Positions 43,842 to 52,987 of a stretch of 64,000 nt of DNA are shown here, piece after piece. How positions within the stretch are numbered: position 1 is the stretch's first letter; each line of letters begins with the position of its first letter. The DNA is taken from the NCBI RefSeq assembly GCF_002029255.1, contig NZ_MZGT01000009.1, positions 40,645 to 104,644 on the forward strand. Reading direction: 5' to 3'. Source of the stretch: Clostridium chromiireducens (GTDB lineage Bacteria > Bacillota > Clostridia > Clostridiales > Clostridiaceae). A model generated the notes under the pieces. The model was not told the DNA's origin and did no database searches. It saw only the letters and a list, made by a program, of their open reading frames with translations. Both the position numbers and the translations under genes were made by a program.

Positions 43842-43975
43842 GAATGATGAATGATGAATAATGAATGATTGAGGGGGGAATTCCAGGCGGGATTTCTATG
43901 AAATAAAAGAAACTCCGAAGTAGTTTCGTCCTCAGTTATTCATCATTAATCATTAAGTTTAATTATTCATCCATT
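43842..43975 (+). repeat. Family R repeat in the fabF-accB gap
   Basis: GAATGATGAATGATGAATAA…TGAATGATTGAGG on the left pairs with CCTCAGTTATTCATCATTAATCATT on the right. The centre holds a smaller GGAATTCC and an AAACTCC/… hairpin region. Same plan as the purC-purF repeat. Confidence 0.75.
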
Positions 43976-43992
43976 TAAGGGAGGATATATTT

Positions 43993-44502
43993 ATGGACTT
44001 TGAAAAAATAAAGGAGCTTATTAAATTGGTTGATTCTTCAAGCCTAGCATTTTTTGAGCTTAAAAGTAATAATGATCATATAAAAATGGATAAATCTTTA
44101 AGCAGAGGATTAGCTGATAATAGTGGGGCTGCTGTTAGTGTTCCTGTTAATGCTAATGCTGCTATAAATTCAACTGTCTCAAATGAAAGTGCAGCTAGCT
44201 CTGTAGCAGCAAAAGAAGAAGCTATAAATTCTGTAAAAGAAGCAGCTATAGATGACAAAGATGTAAGCATCATAACAGCTCCAATGGTAGGAACGTTCTA
44301 TTCTTCAGCATCACCAGAAAGTTCGTCTTTTGTAGAAGTAGGTGGTAAAGTTTCAAAAGGCAAAGTTATATGCATAATTGAGGCTATGAAACTTATGAAT
44401 GAAATAGAAAGTGAATATAATGGTGTAATTGTTGAACGTCTAGCTAATGATGGTGATATGGTTGAATATGGCCAGCCATTATTTAAGGTTAAGGGGGAAT
44501 AG
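43993..44502 (+). CDS. accB: Acetyl-CoA carboxylase biotin carboxyl carrier protein
   Basis: Carries CO2 on biotin between AccC and the AccD-AccA transferase. 169 residues: an N-terminal helical part, an Ala/Ser/Asn-rich flexible linker (~40-90), and the biotinyl domain with Lys133 in EAMKLMNE and the thumb-like ITAPMVGTFYSSASPESSSFV. GGGAGG precedes ATG 43993. It lies three bases before fabZ. Confidence 0.95.
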   Translation: MDFEKIKELIKLVDSSSLAFFELKSNNDHIKMDKSLSRGLADNSGAAVSVPVNANAAINSTVSNESAASSVAAKEEAINSVKEAAIDDKDVSIITAPMVGTFYSSASPESSSFVEVGGKVSKGKVICIIEAMKLMNEIESEYNGVIVERLANDGDMVEYGQPLFKVKGE

Positions 44503-44505
44503 GGA

Positions 44506-44934
44506 TTGCTTAACGTAAATGAAATTAAAGAAATAATACCTCATAGATATCCTATGCTGTTAATAGACAGAGTTATTGAAATGGATATAGAAGAAAAATT
44601 GTTTGTAAAAGGATATAAAAATGTTTCTGCTAATGAAGCTTATTTTCAGGGACATTATCCACAAGAGCCAATTATGCCAGGGGTATTACAAATTGAGGCA
44701 TTAGCTCAAGCAGGAGCAGTTGCTATTCTTTCAATGGAAAAATATAAAGGAAAGACTCCTTTATTTGCAGGAACTAATAAAGTTAGATTTAAGGGAAAAG
44801 TTGTACCTGGTGACAGGTTAGATTTATATTGTGAAATTATAAAAATAAAAGGACCTATAGGAATAGGCAAAGGAATAGCTTCAGTTGATGGGAAAACAGT
44901 TTGCGAAGCAGAAATACTTTTTGCATTGCAGTAG
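44506..44934 (+). CDS. fabZ: 3-hydroxyacyl-ACP dehydratase
   Basis: Hot-dog fold dehydratase of the elongation cycle. 142 residues. [14 protein letters not shown], then the catalytic His in [18 protein letters not shown] and the Glu later in that motif. Start TTG 44506, with AAGGGGGAATAGGG upstream. Nested between accB and accC, as in many Firmicutes. Confidence 0.95.
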   Translation: MLNVNEIKEIIPHRYPMLLIDRVIEMDIEEKLFVKGYKNVSANEAYFQGHYPQEPIMPGVLQIEALAQAGAVAILSMEKYKGKTPLFAGTNKVRFKGKVVPGDRLDLYCEIIKIKGPIGIGKGIASVDGKTVCEAEILFALQ

Positions 44935-44948
44935 GATAGGTGATAAAT

Positions 44949-46304
44949 ATGTTAAAGAAAGTGCTAATTGCCAATAGAGGAGAAATCGCAGTTAGAATAA
45001 TTAGAGCTTGTAGGGAAATGGGAATAAGTACAGTTGCCGTTTATTCAGAAATTGATAGAGAAGCACTTCATACGCAGTTAGCAGATGAAGCTGTATGTAT
45101 TGGACCTGCAATGCCAAAAGATAGCTACTTAAATATAACTAATATCTTAAGTGCATGTGTTCTAACCGGTGCTGATGCTATACATCCAGGATTTGGATTC
45201 TTATCAGAAAATCCAAAATTCGCAAAGATGTGTAAACAGTGTAACATTAAATTTATAGGACCTGATTATGAAACTATTGAAAAGATGGGAAATAAGGCTA
45301 GAGCTAGAGAAATAATGAAAGAGTCTGGAGTTCCTGTAGTTCCAGGATATGAAGGCGAAATAAGAGATGAAAATCATGCTCTAGAAATAGCAAAAGAAAT
45401 TGGATATCCAATAATGATAAAAGCATCAGCTGGTGGCGGCGGTAAAGGTATAAGAATTGCAAAAAATGATGAAGAATTCTTAATGGGATTTAAAACTGCA
45501 AAATCAGAAGCGAAAGCCTGTTTTGGAGATGATTCATTATATATAGAAAGATATATCCAAAAGCCAAAGCATATTGAATTTCAAATTTTAGCTGATGAAC
45601 ATGGTACTGTAGTTCATTTAGGTGAAAGAGAGTGCTCAATGCAAAGAAAGAATCAAAAGGTTCTTGAAGAAGCTCCATCTAATGTATTAACGCCAGAGTT
45701 AAGACATAAAATGGGTGAAATCGCTAAAAGAGCAGCAAGTGCAGTAGATTATAAAAATGCTGGAACTATTGAGTTTTTATTCGATAAAGAGAATAATTTT
45801 TACTTTATGGAAATGAACACAAGAATACAAGTAGAGCACCCAATTACTGAAATGATTACAGGAATAGATTTAGTAAAAGAACAGTTAAAAATAGCATCAG
45901 GTGAAAAACTTAGCTTTACACAAGATGATATAAAGATTAAAGGTCATGCTATAGAATGCAGAGTAAATGCAGAAGATCCAGAACATGATTTTAGACCATG
46001 CCCAGGAACAATTGAAGAACTTTGCGTTCCAGGTGGAATGGGAGTAAGAGTGGATTCAGCAATATTCTGTGGATATAAAATACCACATTGCTATGATTCA
46101 ATGATAGCTAAATTAATCACTTTTGGAAATGATAGAAATGAAGCTATTGTAAAGATGAATAGAGCATTATCAGAATTTGCGGTAGGTGGAGTAAAAACAA
46201 ATATTAATTTTGAGTTATCTATACTTGAAACTAAAGAATTCTTAGAAGGTGATTATGATACCTCATTTTTAGCAGAAAAGATGGTGAATAAGGATGTCTC
46301 TTAA
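44949..46304 (+). CDS. accC: Acetyl-CoA carboxylase biotin carboxylase
   Basis: ATP-grasp enzyme that carboxylates biotin on AccB. 451 residues. [15 protein letters not shown] at the N-terminus, [12 protein letters not shown] (ATP loop), [30 protein letters not shown] 44949 is eight bases after AGGATAGG; an upstream GTG 44940 overlaps that site. Its end overlaps accD by 11 nt. Confidence 0.95.
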   Translation: MLKKVLIANRGEIAVRIIRACREMGISTVAVYSEIDREALHTQLADEAVCIGPAMPKDSYLNITNILSACVLTGADAIHPGFGFLSENPKFAKMCKQCNIKFIGPDYETIEKMGNKARAREIMKESGVPVVPGYEGEIRDENHALEIAKEIGYPIMIKASAGGGGKGIRIAKNDEEFLMGFKTAKSEAKACFGDDSLYIERYIQKPKHIEFQILADEHGTVVHLGERECSMQRKNQKVLEEAPSNVLTPELRHKMGEIAKRAASAVDYKNAGTIEFLFDKENNFYFMEMNTRIQVEHPITEMITGIDLVKEQLKIASGEKLSFTQDDIKIKGHAIECRVNAEDPEHDFRPCPGTIEELCVPGGMGVRVDSAIFCGYKIPHCYDSMIAKLITFGNDRNEAIVKMNRALSEFAVGGVKTNINFELSILETKEFLEGDYDTSFLAEKMVNKDVS

Positions 46305-47169
46305 GGACCTATTTATAAAAAAACAACAATATGCAACAGTCAGACCTTCAGTTGTTAGAAATAGTAAGCCACAGGAAAAACCAACTATTCCATCAGGAAT
46401 GTGGGTAAAATGTGACAAGTGTAATGCAATGATATATGGTGAAGATTTAGAAAATACTAAACATGTTTGCACGGTTTGTGGCTATCATTTTAGAGTAAAC
46501 GCAAAAGAAAGAATAAAAATTCTTTTTGATAAGGATACTTTTAAAGAGTTTTGGAGAGATTTGAAGACTACAAACCCATTAGACTTTAAAGGCTATGAAG
46601 AGAAACTTAAAAGTGGAAAAACTGATAGTAAAGAAGCAGTTGTAACAGGTGTAGGTCAGTTAAATGGAATAAATGTGGCTTGCGCTATTATGGATAGTTT
46701 TTTTATGATGGGAAGTATGGGTACAGTTGTTGGTGAAAAAATCACAAGAATTGTAGAATATGCTACGGAGAATAAACTTCCAGTTATTATTTTTACTGCA
46801 TCCGGTGGTGCCAGAATGCAGGAAGGAATTTTTTCGCTTATGCAAATGGCTAAAATAAGTGCAGCCCTTGCGAAACATGATGAAGCAGGTCTTTTATACA
46901 TTTCTGTATTAACAGATCCAACTACAGGTGGAGTAACAGCAAGTTTTGCTATGGAAGGTGACATTATATTAAGTGAACCAGATGCCTTAATTGGTTTTGC
47001 AGGAAGAAGAGTAATAGAAAATACAATAAAAGAAAGTCTTCCAGATGATTTTCAAAAGGCCGAATTCTTGATGCAAAAAGGATTTGTAGATAGCATTGTT
47101 GAAAGAAAAAACATAAGAGCATGCATATATAAAATTCTTATTTTACATGGGGTGAGAAATAATGGATAA
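46294..47169 (+). CDS. accD: Acetyl-CoA carboxylase carboxyltransferase beta subunit
   Basis: Half of the transferase that moves the carboxyl to acetyl-CoA. 291 residues. N-terminal zinc ribbon with Cys40, Cys43, Cys59 and Cys62, then the crotonase-like domain: [20 protein letters not shown] and [12 protein letters not shown]. It overlaps accC (11 nt) and accA (8 nt), so the three are translationally coupled. Confidence 0.95.
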   Translation: MSLKDLFIKKQQYATVRPSVVRNSKPQEKPTIPSGMWVKCDKCNAMIYGEDLENTKHVCTVCGYHFRVNAKERIKILFDKDTFKEFWRDLKTTNPLDFKGYEEKLKSGKTDSKEAVVTGVGQLNGINVACAIMDSFFMMGSMGTVVGEKITRIVEYATENKLPVIIFTASGGARMQEGIFSLMQMAKISAALAKHDEAGLLYISVLTDPTTGGVTASFAMEGDIILSEPDALIGFAGRRVIENTIKESLPDDFQKAEFLMQKGFVDSIVERKNIRACIYKILILHGVRNNG

Positions 47170-47980
47170 AGAATTTATAAAGACTAATGTAACACCATGG
47201 GAAAGTGTTGAGATAGCAAGGCATAAAGACAGACCAACAGGGAAATTTTATATAGAAACTATATTTAAAGATTTTATAGAATTTCATGGTGATAGGAATT
47301 TTGGAGATGATAAATCCATTATTGGAGGAATTGCATCAATCAATGATATAAGCGTCACTGTAATTGCTATAACAAAGGGTTCAAATACCACTGAAAATAT
47401 ACAAAGAAACTTTGGTATGCCAAATCCAGAAGGATATAGAAAAGCCTTAAGACTAATGAAACAAGCAGAAAAATTTAAAAGACCAGTTATTTGTTTTGTA
47501 GATACTCCAGGTGCATTTTGTGGAGTAGGAGCAGAGGAAAGAGGCCAAGGTCAGGCTATAGCAAATAACCTTTTTGAATTAAGCAGATTAAAAACGCCAA
47601 TAGTATCTATTGTTACAGGTGAAGGTGGAAGCGGTGGAGCTCTAGCGCTAACAGTTGCAGATAGAATTTTCATGATGGAGCATTCCATATATTCAATTCT
47701 TTCTCCAGAAGGATTTGCATCGATTTTATGGAAAGATGCAAGCCGTGCAAAAGAAGCAGCTGCTGTTATGAAAATCACAGCTAAAAACTTAAAGGATTTT
47801 AACATAGTTGACGATATAATAAAAGAACCTAGGGGTGGAGCACATAAAAATCCAGCTAAAACAGTTGAAAGTGTTAAAAAAAGTATTATAGATGCTTTAG
47901 CTGAATTAAGAGGAAAAGATTTAGAGTCATTACTTAACGAGAGATATAATAAATTTAGACAAATAGGAAATTTCTATTAA
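47162..47980 (+). CDS. accA: Acetyl-CoA carboxylase carboxyltransferase alpha subunit
   Basis: Partner of AccD. 272 residues, shorter than E. coli AccA (~319) at the N-terminus, as usual in Firmicutes. [33 protein letters not shown], and [11 protein letters not shown] (oxyanion loop). GGGGTGAG precedes ATG 47162. Last gene of the fab operon; a terminator is 92 nt downstream. Confidence 0.95.
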   Translation: MDKEFIKTNVTPWESVEIARHKDRPTGKFYIETIFKDFIEFHGDRNFGDDKSIIGGIASINDISVTVIAITKGSNTTENIQRNFGMPNPEGYRKALRLMKQAEKFKRPVICFVDTPGAFCGVGAEERGQGQAIANNLFELSRLKTPIVSIVTGEGGSGGALALTVADRIFMMEHSIYSILSPEGFASILWKDASRAKEAAAVMKITAKNLKDFNIVDDIIKEPRGGAHKNPAKTVESVKKSIIDALAELRGKDLESLLNERYNKFRQIGNFY

Positions 47981-48020
47981 TAAAACAAAAGAATTTATTG
48001 AAAAATATTGTATAATTCCA

Positions 48021-48093
48021 ATGGGTTTTCCCATAAGCGGACTTTATAGAGTATGAACAGATTAAGTTAATAATCCCCGATAGGGGATTTTTT
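48021..48093 (+). terminator. Terminator of the fab operon with a preceding small hairpin
   Basis: AATCCCC-GATA-GGGGATT followed by TTTTG at 48072-48093 is a strong intrinsic terminator. ATGGG-TTTT-CCCAT at 48021-48034 forms a second small stem upstream. Confidence 0.88.
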
Positions 48094-48131
48094 GCTTTTA
48101 TTTTGAGGTATATGAGCCCCTTTGATTAATT

Positions 48132-48148
48132 AGCAGTTATGGTATAAT
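48132..48148 (+). promoter_or_regulatory. Extended -10 promoter
   Basis: TGGTATAAT at 48140-48148 is a TGn-TATAAT extended -10. A weak TTGATT lies 15 nt upstream. It would serve the AAA gene at 48258. Confidence 0.5.
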
Positions 48149-48257
48149 GTTATAAAGATAAGAAAAATATTTATATGATTTTTAAATTGGTATTAATTTC
48201 ATATGTTAAAGTAAAGCAGATTTTAATTGAAAATTTAAGGTGGTGTGTTTTATATTT

Positions 48258-49394
48258 ATGGGAAAAAGATTTAATAGTACAGGGGTTTGCGTTTCACAAA
48301 AGCATTACATGGTTGATATAAGTAATAAAATTGAGCAGATAAAAAAACTTATAGATAACGAATTCTATTTTACAATAAATAGGCCCAGGCAGTATGGAAA
48401 GACAACGACTTTAAATGAAATAAATAATAAGTTAAAGGAATTATATTTAGTTATAAATATAAGCTTTGAAGGAATTGGCGATATTGTATTTGAAGACGAA
48501 AAAAAGTTCTGCAATAAATTTTTGAAATTAATTATTAAAGAATTATCATTTGTAGATAAAGAAGAAAAAGAGAGATTAGAAAAACTAAACCTAGAAATTA
48601 ATGATATTGAAGAATTATCAGAAGTAATAACAAGATTTGTTGAGGGTGCTGAAAAGGATGTTGTTTTAATAGTAGACGAAGTAGATAAAAGTTCAAATAA
48701 TCAATTATTTTTAAGTTTTATTGGAATGCTTAGAAACAAGTATTTATCAAGAGAAGTTGGGAAGGATTTCACGTTTAAAAGCGTTATTCTAGCAGGAGTT
48801 CATGATGTAAAAAGTTTGAAAATAAAGATTAGAAACGAGAACGAGGCAAAATATAATTCTCCGTGGAATATTGCAGTGGATTTCAATATAGACATGAGTT
48901 TTTCACCTAAAGAAATAATTACTATGCTAAATGAATATGCTATAGAAAATTCTCTGTTAATGGATATAGATAAATTAAGTGAAGAACTTCATTTTTTTAC
49001 AAGTGGGTATCCATTTTTGGTTAGCAGATTATGCCAAATAGTAGATGAGAAAATTTATGAATTTGATAAAGAGCCGTGGACTATTAAAGACATTCATAAG
49101 GCAGTCAAGATAATTTTAGAAGAAAAAAATACGTTATTCGATAGTCTGATCAAGAACTTGGAAAATAATAAAGAACTTTATGATTATATTGAAGACATAA
49201 TAGTAAGAGGAAATGTTAAGAGTTTTAATAATGATAATCCACTTATAGAATTAGGTTACCTTTATGGATATTTTGAAAATAAAGATGGAAAAGTTAATAT
49301 ATCGAACCGAATATTCAGTGAAAGAATATATAATTACATGATATCTAAATTGGAAAATGACTATAATAAAACAGGTATATGTTTAGGTCAATAA
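48258..49394 (+). CDS. AAA-type ATPase, truncated paralogue without nuclease domain
   Basis: 378 residues, clearly paralogous to the N-terminal two thirds of the protein at 31079. Shared blocks include FNSTGVC…HYMVD, P-loop NRPRQYGKTT (~39-48), IVDEVDKSSNNQLFLSF, VILAGVHDVKSLKIKIR and the conserved NRIFSERIYNYM. It stops there, so the PD-(D/E)XK part is absent. Its last residues NKTGICLGQ resemble the family's N-terminal motif, not the expected continuation. ATG 48258 matches the paralogue's start. Confidence 0.82.
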   Translation: MGKRFNSTGVCVSQKHYMVDISNKIEQIKKLIDNEFYFTINRPRQYGKTTTLNEINNKLKELYLVINISFEGIGDIVFEDEKKFCNKFLKLIIKELSFVDKEEKERLEKLNLEINDIEELSEVITRFVEGAEKDVVLIVDEVDKSSNNQLFLSFIGMLRNKYLSREVGKDFTFKSVILAGVHDVKSLKIKIRNENEAKYNSPWNIAVDFNIDMSFSPKEIITMLNEYAIENSLLMDIDKLSEELHFFTSGYPFLVSRLCQIVDEKIYEFDKEPWTIKDIHKAVKIILEEKNTLFDSLIKNLENNKELYDYIEDIIVRGNVKSFNNDNPLIELGYLYGYFENKDGKVNISNRIFSERIYNYMISKLENDYNKTGICLGQ

Positions 49395-49435
49395 AGAGTA
49401 ATGTTATAGGTTTCGATTGATTGGAGAGTGAAAAA

Positions 49436-49849
49436 ATGGAAAGTAATAGTACAAAGGTTGCTAAAATTGCTACTAAGATGGCTATATGTGATAGACATGA
49501 GGAGGAGCGTCTTAAGAAAGTTTATGATGAAAAGGGAATAAAGGTTACTGCTGTAAATGTAGGTGGGAATATTAATTCGTCGATTACAAAGATACTTGAG
49601 AGTGCGTTAGTTGCAGCGAAGAGGAATGGGCTGATAAGGGAAGAACATTTACACGAAGGTGCTCTTATTGGTGCGGCGAGAGATGCTATTATTCAAATAG
49701 GTAATAGGGCAAGTGGTTTAAATGTCGGAGGAAAAATAGGAATAGCAAGAGGTGGAGAACATATATCGGTATGTATATTCTTAAACATAGGATTATTACA
49801 TCTAGATGAAGTGGTTATAGGAATAGGTCATAGGTCACTTCCTATATAG
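49436..49849 (+). CDS. HutP-family RNA-binding antiterminator-like protein
   Basis: 137 residues. The C-terminal half carries the HutP-family pattern as seen in clostridial members: NRASGLNVGGKIGIARGGEHISV, then FLNIGLLHLDEVVIGIGHRSLP. The N-terminal part is VAKIATKMAICDRHEEER. Bacillus HutP binds the hut leader RNA with histidine and Mg2+ to prevent termination; no hut genes are here, so the target is unknown. ATG 49436 follows TTGGAGAG; the earlier TTG 49421 does not. A weak CCTCG/CGGGG hairpin follows at 49880-49897. The gap to 50082 shows no T-box. Confidence 0.72.
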   Translation: MESNSTKVAKIATKMAICDRHEEERLKKVYDEKGIKVTAVNVGGNINSSITKILESALVAAKRNGLIREEHLHEGALIGAARDAIIQIGNRASGLNVGGKIGIARGGEHISVCIFLNIGLLHLDEVVIGIGHRSLPI

Positions 49850-50082
49850 TTATAATTTTTATAATAAAATACTTAAAAAGCCTCGAAGTATTGCGGGGTA
49901 ACTTTACAAAAAAATTAAATTATGATATTATAATTTAAAAGATTTATAAATTATTATCAATTTATTTGAGTATTTATCATAAATATAGATATATATTTAT
50001 GATTATATTTGTTAGTGACGTTTAAGGTTCTGGAGTATAGTAGGAAATTGATAATAAGGAAAATTAGTAGGAGGATGGAAAC

Positions 50083-51096
50083 ATGGTAGGAAAAAGAAAG
50101 TTAGCTATGCTATTAAGCACAGTTTTAGTTGGAGGAATCCTTGCAGGATGCGGAAAAAGTGCAACAGATTCTAACAATGGAAGTACTGCATCAGCAGTAA
50201 AAAATATTGGTGTTGTTCAATTGGTGCAACATGATGCGCTTGATGCATCTAACAAAGGTTTTGTTGATGGTCTGAAGGAAAAAGGATTTGAGGACGGAAA
50301 AAATATTAAGATTGAACAACAAAATGCTCAAGGTGAACAAGCTAATGCTCAAACAATTTCTAAACAATTTGCAGATGCTAAAAAGGATTTAATTTTTGCA
50401 ATTGCTACACCAGCAGTTCAAGCAGCGTATAATTCAACTAAGGATATTCCAATAATATTCACAGCTGTAACAGATCCAGTAAAAGCAGAAGTAGCAAAGG
50501 ATTGGAAGAGTTCAGGTACAAATGTTACTGGTACATCAGATAAGGTTCCAGTTGATAAGCAAATAGAATTACTTAAGCAATTATTACCAAATGCTAAGAC
50601 TGTAGGTGTTATTTATAATACTTCAGAAACAAATTCGGTAATTCAAGTTGATGAACTTAAAGCAGCAGCTCAAAAACAAGGATTAGCTGTAAAAGAAGTT
50701 GGAGTTACTAATGTAAATGAAATAAATCAAAATTTAGCAAGTGCATTAGGTGAAATGGATGTATTATATACACCAACTGATAACACAGTAGCTTCAGGAT
50801 ATGCATTAGTAGGTAAACTTTGTTTAGATAAGAATATTCCTATTATAGGTGCAGAAGAAGCGGTAGTTACTAAAGGTGGTCTTGCATCTATAGGTATAGA
50901 TTACTACCAATTAGGAAAAGAAGCAGGATATAAGGCTGCAGAAGTATTAGGTGGAAAGAAGCCATCAGAAGTTGAAATAAGTACATTAAGTAAAATGTCA
51001 TTTACTATAAACACTGATGTTGCAAAGAAATTAAATATTACAATTCCATCAGATATAGAATCAAGTTGTAAAAAGGTAACTGGAGGCGTTGAGTAG
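50083..51096 (+). CDS. ABC transporter substrate-binding lipoprotein, TrpX type
   Basis: 337 residues. Signal peptide with lipobox ILAGCG (Cys ~23). Then the ABC_sub_bind (PF04392) fold: IGVVQLVQHDALDASNKGFVDGLKEKGF, IATPAVQAAYNSTKDIPIIFTAVTDP, and LYTPTDNTVASG. Such proteins bind aromatic amino acids in the characterised TrpXYZ systems, but the ligand here is unproven. AGGAGG precedes ATG 50083. Next gene begins at the stop codon's last base. Confidence 0.88.
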   Translation: MVGKRKLAMLLSTVLVGGILAGCGKSATDSNNGSTASAVKNIGVVQLVQHDALDASNKGFVDGLKEKGFEDGKNIKIEQQNAQGEQANAQTISKQFADAKKDLIFAIATPAVQAAYNSTKDIPIIFTAVTDPVKAEVAKDWKSSGTNVTGTSDKVPVDKQIELLKQLLPNAKTVGVIYNTSETNSVIQVDELKAAAQKQGLAVKEVGVTNVNEINQNLASALGEMDVLYTPTDNTVASGYALVGKLCLDKNIPIIGAEEAVVTKGGLASIGIDYYQLGKEAGYKAAEVLGGKKPSEVEISTLSKMSFTINTDVAKKLNITIPSDIESSCKKVTGGVE

Positions 51097-52010
51097 TGGA
51101 TGTTTTAATTAACATTTTAGAACAGGGACTACTATTCTCGATTGTTGCCATTGCAGTATATATAACGTATAAAATCTTAGATTTTCCGGATATGTCTGTT
51201 GACGGTACATTCCCAATGGGAGCTGCTATTTCATCAACACTTCTAGTTAATGGAGTTAATCCATGGATTAGTATTATAGCAGCAGCCATTGGAGGTGCAA
51301 TAGCTGGAGCAATAACAGGTTTTTTACATGTTAAGTTTAAGATTGATAATTTAATGGCTGGAATACTTATGATGATAGGATTATATTCAATAAACTTAAG
51401 AATAATGGGGAAAGCAAATGTCCCTTTGTTTAATGTAGGAAATATATTTAAATCAGGAATCCCAGCTGTGGTAATTATTTTAATAATACTTTTAGTAGTA
51501 AAATTATTACTTGATGTATATCTTAAGACAAAATCAGGATTTTTGCTTATAGCAGTAGGTGATAATGAGCAGGTAGTTTCTTCAATTGGAGTAAATAAAG
51601 ACTTAGTTAAAATACTAGGACTTGTTATAAGTAATGGATTAGCTGCACTTGCAGGAGCATTGATGGCTCAATACCAAGGTTTCAGTGATGTTGGTATGGG
51701 TACAGGTACAGTAGTAATGGGTCTTGCAGCTGTAATTATAGGAAGTTCTTTATTTGAAAAGATTTCTTTTATAAAAGCAACTACATTATCAATATTTGGT
51801 GCAATTATTTATAAATGTGCCATTGCCCTTGTATTAAAATATGGATCTGTAGTAGGAATAACTGCTAATGATTTAAAATTAATGACAGCAATAATTGTTG
51901 TTGTAGCACTATGCTCTAATAATGGAATTTTTAAATTCAGAAAGAAAAAGACTCTTGTGGAAGGTGGTGCACAAAATGTTAAAAGTGAAACAACTATCCA
52001 AAGTGTTTAA
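51096..52010 (+). CDS. ABC transporter permease, TrpY type
   Basis: 304 residues, about eight or nine membrane helices, BPD_transp_2 family (as in LivH-like permeases). DFPDMSVDGTFPMGAA and SNGLAALAGALMAQYQGFSDVGMGTG are characteristic of this TrpY/COG4120 class. GTG start at 51096 overlaps the preceding stop by one base, with GGAGG at 51082-51086. The 3' end overlaps the ATPase start by 35 nt. Confidence 0.9.
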   Translation: MDVLINILEQGLLFSIVAIAVYITYKILDFPDMSVDGTFPMGAAISSTLLVNGVNPWISIIAAAIGGAIAGAITGFLHVKFKIDNLMAGILMMIGLYSINLRIMGKANVPLFNVGNIFKSGIPAVVIILIILLVVKLLLDVYLKTKSGFLLIAVGDNEQVVSSIGVNKDLVKILGLVISNGLAALAGALMAQYQGFSDVGMGTGTVVMGLAAVIIGSSLFEKISFIKATTLSIFGAIIYKCAIALVLKYGSVVGITANDLKLMTAIIVVVALCSNNGIFKFRKKKTLVEGGAQNVKSETTIQSV

Positions 52011-52770
52011 TCCAAATACTATAAATGAAAACAGAGTTTTTGATAGATTATCTCTAGATGTTAAACAAGGTGATTTTATAAGTATTATTGGTTCTAATGG
52101 AGCAGGTAAATCAACACTTTTAAATATGATATCAGGAACCCTTCAAGCGGATTCGGGATCTATATTATTAGATGGTAATGAAGTTATTAATAAACCAGAG
52201 TATGCAAGATCTAAATCTATTGGAAGAGTATTTCAAGATCCGTCAAAGGGAGTAGCACCTAATATGACGATTTTAGAAAATATTGCTCTTGCAGATAATA
52301 AAGGTAAGACTTTTGGTCTTAGCTTTGGAATCAATAAAAAGAGAATAGATTATTATAAGGAAATGGTAAGAGAGCTTAATTTAGGGCTAGAAGATAAGCT
52401 TTATAATAAAGTAACACTTTTATCTGGAGGACAAAGACAAGCGTTGACTCTATTGATGTCCGTAATGTCGAAACCTAAATTATTATTGTTAGATGAACAT
52501 ACGGCAGCATTAGATCCTAAGACATCAGAAAAAATCATGGAAATAACAAGAAACATTGTTAAGGATAGTGGAATAACAACTCTTATGGTTACACATAATC
52601 TTAAACATGCTCTTGAACATGGAAATAGACTTTTTATGATGCATAGAGGTCAAATCTTAGTTGATGTTAAAGGTGAAGATAAAGAAAAACTAGATAACAA
52701 TAAACTTCTAGGACTATTCGAAAAAGCAAATGGATCAGAAGCATTAAGTGATAGAACTTTATTTGGATAA
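51976..52770 (+). CDS. ABC transporter ATP-binding protein, TrpZ type
   Basis: 264 residues. Walker A GSNGAGKST (~35-43), Q-loop RVFQDPSKG, signature LSGGQRQ, Walker B LLLDEHTAALDP, switch His in VTHNL. The D in DEH (instead of DEP) is normal for this COG1101 group. ATG 51976 follows GGTGG and lies within the permease end. A family P array starts 19 nt after the stop. Confidence 0.9.
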   Translation: MLKVKQLSKVFNPNTINENRVFDRLSLDVKQGDFISIIGSNGAGKSTLLNMISGTLQADSGSILLDGNEVINKPEYARSKSIGRVFQDPSKGVAPNMTILENIALADNKGKTFGLSFGINKKRIDYYKEMVRELNLGLEDKLYNKVTLLSGGQRQALTLLMSVMSKPKLLLLDEHTAALDPKTSEKIMEITRNIVKDSGITTLMVTHNLKHALEHGNRLFMMHRGQILVDVKGEDKEKLDNNKLLGLFEKANGSEALSDRTLFG

Positions 52771-52789
52771 CTTAATTTGTGATATAAAA

Positions 52790-52987
52790 ACCGAAAGAAC
52801 TGGTAGTCTGTTACTCGGTTGCTAGAGAATAGGGCTGCGGATTTCTACCAGTAAAAGTTGTACTCATTCAAACTTGTTCCAAATATAAAATTTGGACAAG
52901 TTTGAATGAAACAACTTTTACTGAAGAAATGCCTGCAGCCATATTCTCAATGCAACACTGCGTAAAAGACTACCAGTTCTTTCTGGT
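52790..52987 (+). repeat. Family P long palindrome, copy K1 (type 1)
   Basis: ACCGAAAGAACTGGTAGTCT pairs with GACTACCAGTTCTTTCTGGT. GAGAATAGGGCTGC/GCAGCCATATTCTC, CAGTAAAAGTTG/CAACTTTTACTG, and a nearly perfect tip CATTCAAACTTGTTCCAAAT/ATTTGGACAAGTTTGAATG. Only this segment of the array has the left outer arm. Confidence 0.9.

Noticed and set aside
49850..50082. Tryptophan T-box leader before the TrpXYZ-like importer
   Set aside because: No T-box sequence (TGGNACCGCG) or specifier-loop hairpin was found.
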